Of a DNA stretch of 64,000 nt, positions 63,171-64,000 are shown one piece after another. The stretch lies in NCBI RefSeq assembly GCF_004357765.1, contig NZ_SMTE01000019.1, forward strand, positions 32,076 through 96,075, read 5' to 3'. The notes under the pieces were generated by a model. That model ran no database searches, was not told where the DNA came from, and saw nothing but the letters and a program-made list of their open reading frames with translations. The position numbers and the translations under genes are program-made. This DNA comes from Pseudomonas putida (GTDB lineage: Bacteria > Pseudomonadota > Gammaproteobacteria > Pseudomonadales > Pseudomonadaceae). Within the stretch, counting starts at the first letter, position 1. Each line of letters begins with the position of its first letter.

Positions 63171-63470
63171 CTAGACCAATGCGAAATCAGTGATGTAGCC
63201 GTTACCGTCGATGGCCACGGTGAGGACCTGAGGGTCGCTTAGCGCAAAGCCCATTTCGGTGTACACGAACTGCCACCGGAAAAGTCTCACGTCTCCCCAA
63301 ATCCCACATACCTCGGAAGGGCCGAGCAGATGCTCTAGCTCGGTGAGAGTGGATTGTCCGCGAACGACATTTTTCAGTTGATCTTCAGCTTGGGTTGAAC
63401 GGCTGCTGAAGTCTTCGAGCAGCATCTGGTGCTCCAGAACGCTCACTAGGCGATTCGAATCCGCTTGCAT
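63171..63470 (-). CDS. Small protein with a BamE/SmpA-like repeat
   Basis: This 99-residue protein lacks a lipoprotein signal. The C-terminal half (LTELEHLLGPSEVCGIWGDV, RLFRWQFVYTEMGFALSDPQ, VLTVAIDGNGYITDF) follows the BamE/SmpA_OmlA fold pattern of short repeated strands. The first 40 residues look like a helical cytosolic segment. Unknown function, possibly a relative of BamE lacking export. Confidence 0.55.
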   Translation of the reverse strand: MQADSNRLVSVLEHQMLLEDFSSRSTQAEDQLKNVVRGQSTLTELEHLLGPSEVCGIWGDVRLFRWQFVYTEMGFALSDPQVLTVAIDGNGYITDFALV

Positions 63471-63665
63471 CGACTCAATACACTCCAGGTATCAGATTGT
63501 CCGCTTGTAGAACAACATCGAAGAGGCCGCGGATTCTAATCATGGAATGTACTAAATGGTACAAGAATGTGACGAGGGGTAGGGTTGGCCTCTTCCTTTA
63601 GCGATCCGTTGTTGGAACAGGAATTGCTCCACCCCTGGAAAACAACCAGCTTGGGGAAAAGCAAA

Positions 63666-63764
63666 ATGACTCAAGACGACCGCTACTACATGATTTTCGT
63701 CGTGGTTGCCGTGCTCGCCCTGGATCTGCTGGCGACCGTAATGTTCCTGAAGGTCATCGCCTGA
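63666..63764 (+). CDS. 32-residue single-helix membrane peptide
   Basis: The reading MTQDDRYYMIFVVVAVLALD, continued LLATVMFLKVIA, is a short acidic/tyrosine head followed by a strong transmembrane helix. GGGGA lies about 8 nt before the ATG. Such stand-alone helices are common unannotated regulators of membrane proteins. It is too short for usual gene finders. A promoter is not obvious. Confidence 0.55.
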   Translation: MTQDDRYYMIFVVVAVLALDLLATVMFLKVIA

Positions 63765-63777
63765 CCCACTCACGGGG

Positions 63778-63870
63778 CGAGTCGACCCCGGAACCGGGCC
63801 CTCTGGGTCGACTTGCAAAGCGACATCGCCTGGCTTCAGCGCTCGTCCCCTGGTACTGCACAGACCCAGG
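63778..63870. other. Hairpins between the small membrane peptide and the glxR-like gene
   Basis: GTCGACCC (63780-63787) pairs with GGGTCGAC (about 63806-63813), and CCCCTGG (63847-63853) pairs with CCAGGGG about 20 nt further on. Neither has a T run. They lie between convergent genes, where terminators are expected. Confidence 0.4.
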
Positions 63871-63917
63871 GGCAGCAGGCCAGCCAGTGTGTGCCTTATC
63901 GCGAGCTGCGCTCGCTC

Positions 63918-64000
63918 CTACAGGTCGCGGATCGAGAAGTTGGCCATGTGCTCCAGGCCTTTGATCAGCGCCGAGTGGTCCCAGTTACCGCCACCCAGGG
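63918..64000 (-). CDS. glxR: C-terminal end of a GlxR-like tartronate-semialdehyde reductase (cut by window edge)
   Basis: The last 26 or so codons read LGGGNWDHSALIKGLEHMAN, then FSIRDL and stop. The sequence WDHSALIKGLEHMANF resembles the C-terminus of 2-hydroxy-3-oxopropionate reductase (GlxR) of glyoxylate metabolism. Only the end of the gene is visible, so the assignment is provisional. Confidence 0.6.
   Translation of the reverse strand, partial: LGGGNWDHSALIKGLEHMANFSIRDL

Overview
The window is about 65% GC chromosomal DNA from a gamma-proteobacterium of the genus Pseudomonas, most likely the P. putida group. The evidence is a fused nuoCD following nuoA-nuoB, a TTG-started gacA followed by uvrC, pgsA and tRNA-Gly(GCC), a divergent monomeric idh / dimeric icd pair, the cspD / clpS-clpA / infA-bpt-aat / ftsK-lolA-rarA-crcB-serS-cysG string, two aminoacyl-tRNA-protein transferases, and P. 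putida-type REP elements (core GGGAGCGGGCTTGCCCGCGA). All calls rest on reading the sequence and on remembered family features; no database was searched.

Layout. 1-1635 (minus): start of the nuo operon (complex I). 2209-3586: isocitrate lyase with a strong terminator. 4081-6125: a short secreted secretin-like protein, divergent from an AAA-type ATPase. 6239-9924: a SulP anion transporter and a second elongation factor G. 9999-18890: two small unknown proteins, a class-III aminotransferase, a LysR regulator, a GabP-like permease, a Nu-class GST, a Pit phosphate transporter, a GNAT and an XRE-type regulator. 19005-22203: gacA, uvrC, pgsA, tRNA-Gly.

22204-30600 is an accessory stretch downstream of tRNA-Gly, rich in decay. 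It holds a GNAT relic with two in-frame internal deletions, an SDR plus SnoaL pair, a molybdopterin oxidoreductase with its middle deleted, a frameshifted cytochrome b561, an intact exported protein of the same former operon, a LysR / NAD-dehydrogenase pair, a DHA2 efflux pump divergent from a TetR regulator, and a hybrid relic of a two-component system carrying an IS200/IS605-like hairpin.

30616-47428: core genes again. These are topB, a GNAT overlapping the ribosomal oxygenase roxA, purB, the mnmA-hflD pair, a Nudix hydrolase, both isocitrate dehydrogenases, cspD, clpS-clpA, infA, bpt and aat. ClpS, ClpA, Bpt and Aat together supply a nearly complete N-degron pathway: two enzymes tag N-termini, one adaptor recognises them and one unfoldase delivers them to ClpP. 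47792-55393: ftsK, lolA, rarA, crcB, serS, cysG, tightly packed on the plus strand. 55507-58942: glutathionyl-hydroquinone reductase, then tusD-tusC-tusB-tusE-ybiB for tRNA 2-thiouridine (with mnmA at 36.6 kb supplying the thiolase). 59030-64000: an NCS2 purine permease, yccA, tRNA-Ser(UGA), a DUF421 protein, a CinA-type deamidase, a BamE-like small protein, a 32-residue membrane peptide and the 3' end of a glxR-like reductase.

No CRISPR array, complete insertion sequence, prophage or rRNA gene was seen. The most unusual material is the decaying module next to tRNA-Gly and the secretin-like protein / ATPase pair at 4-6 kb.
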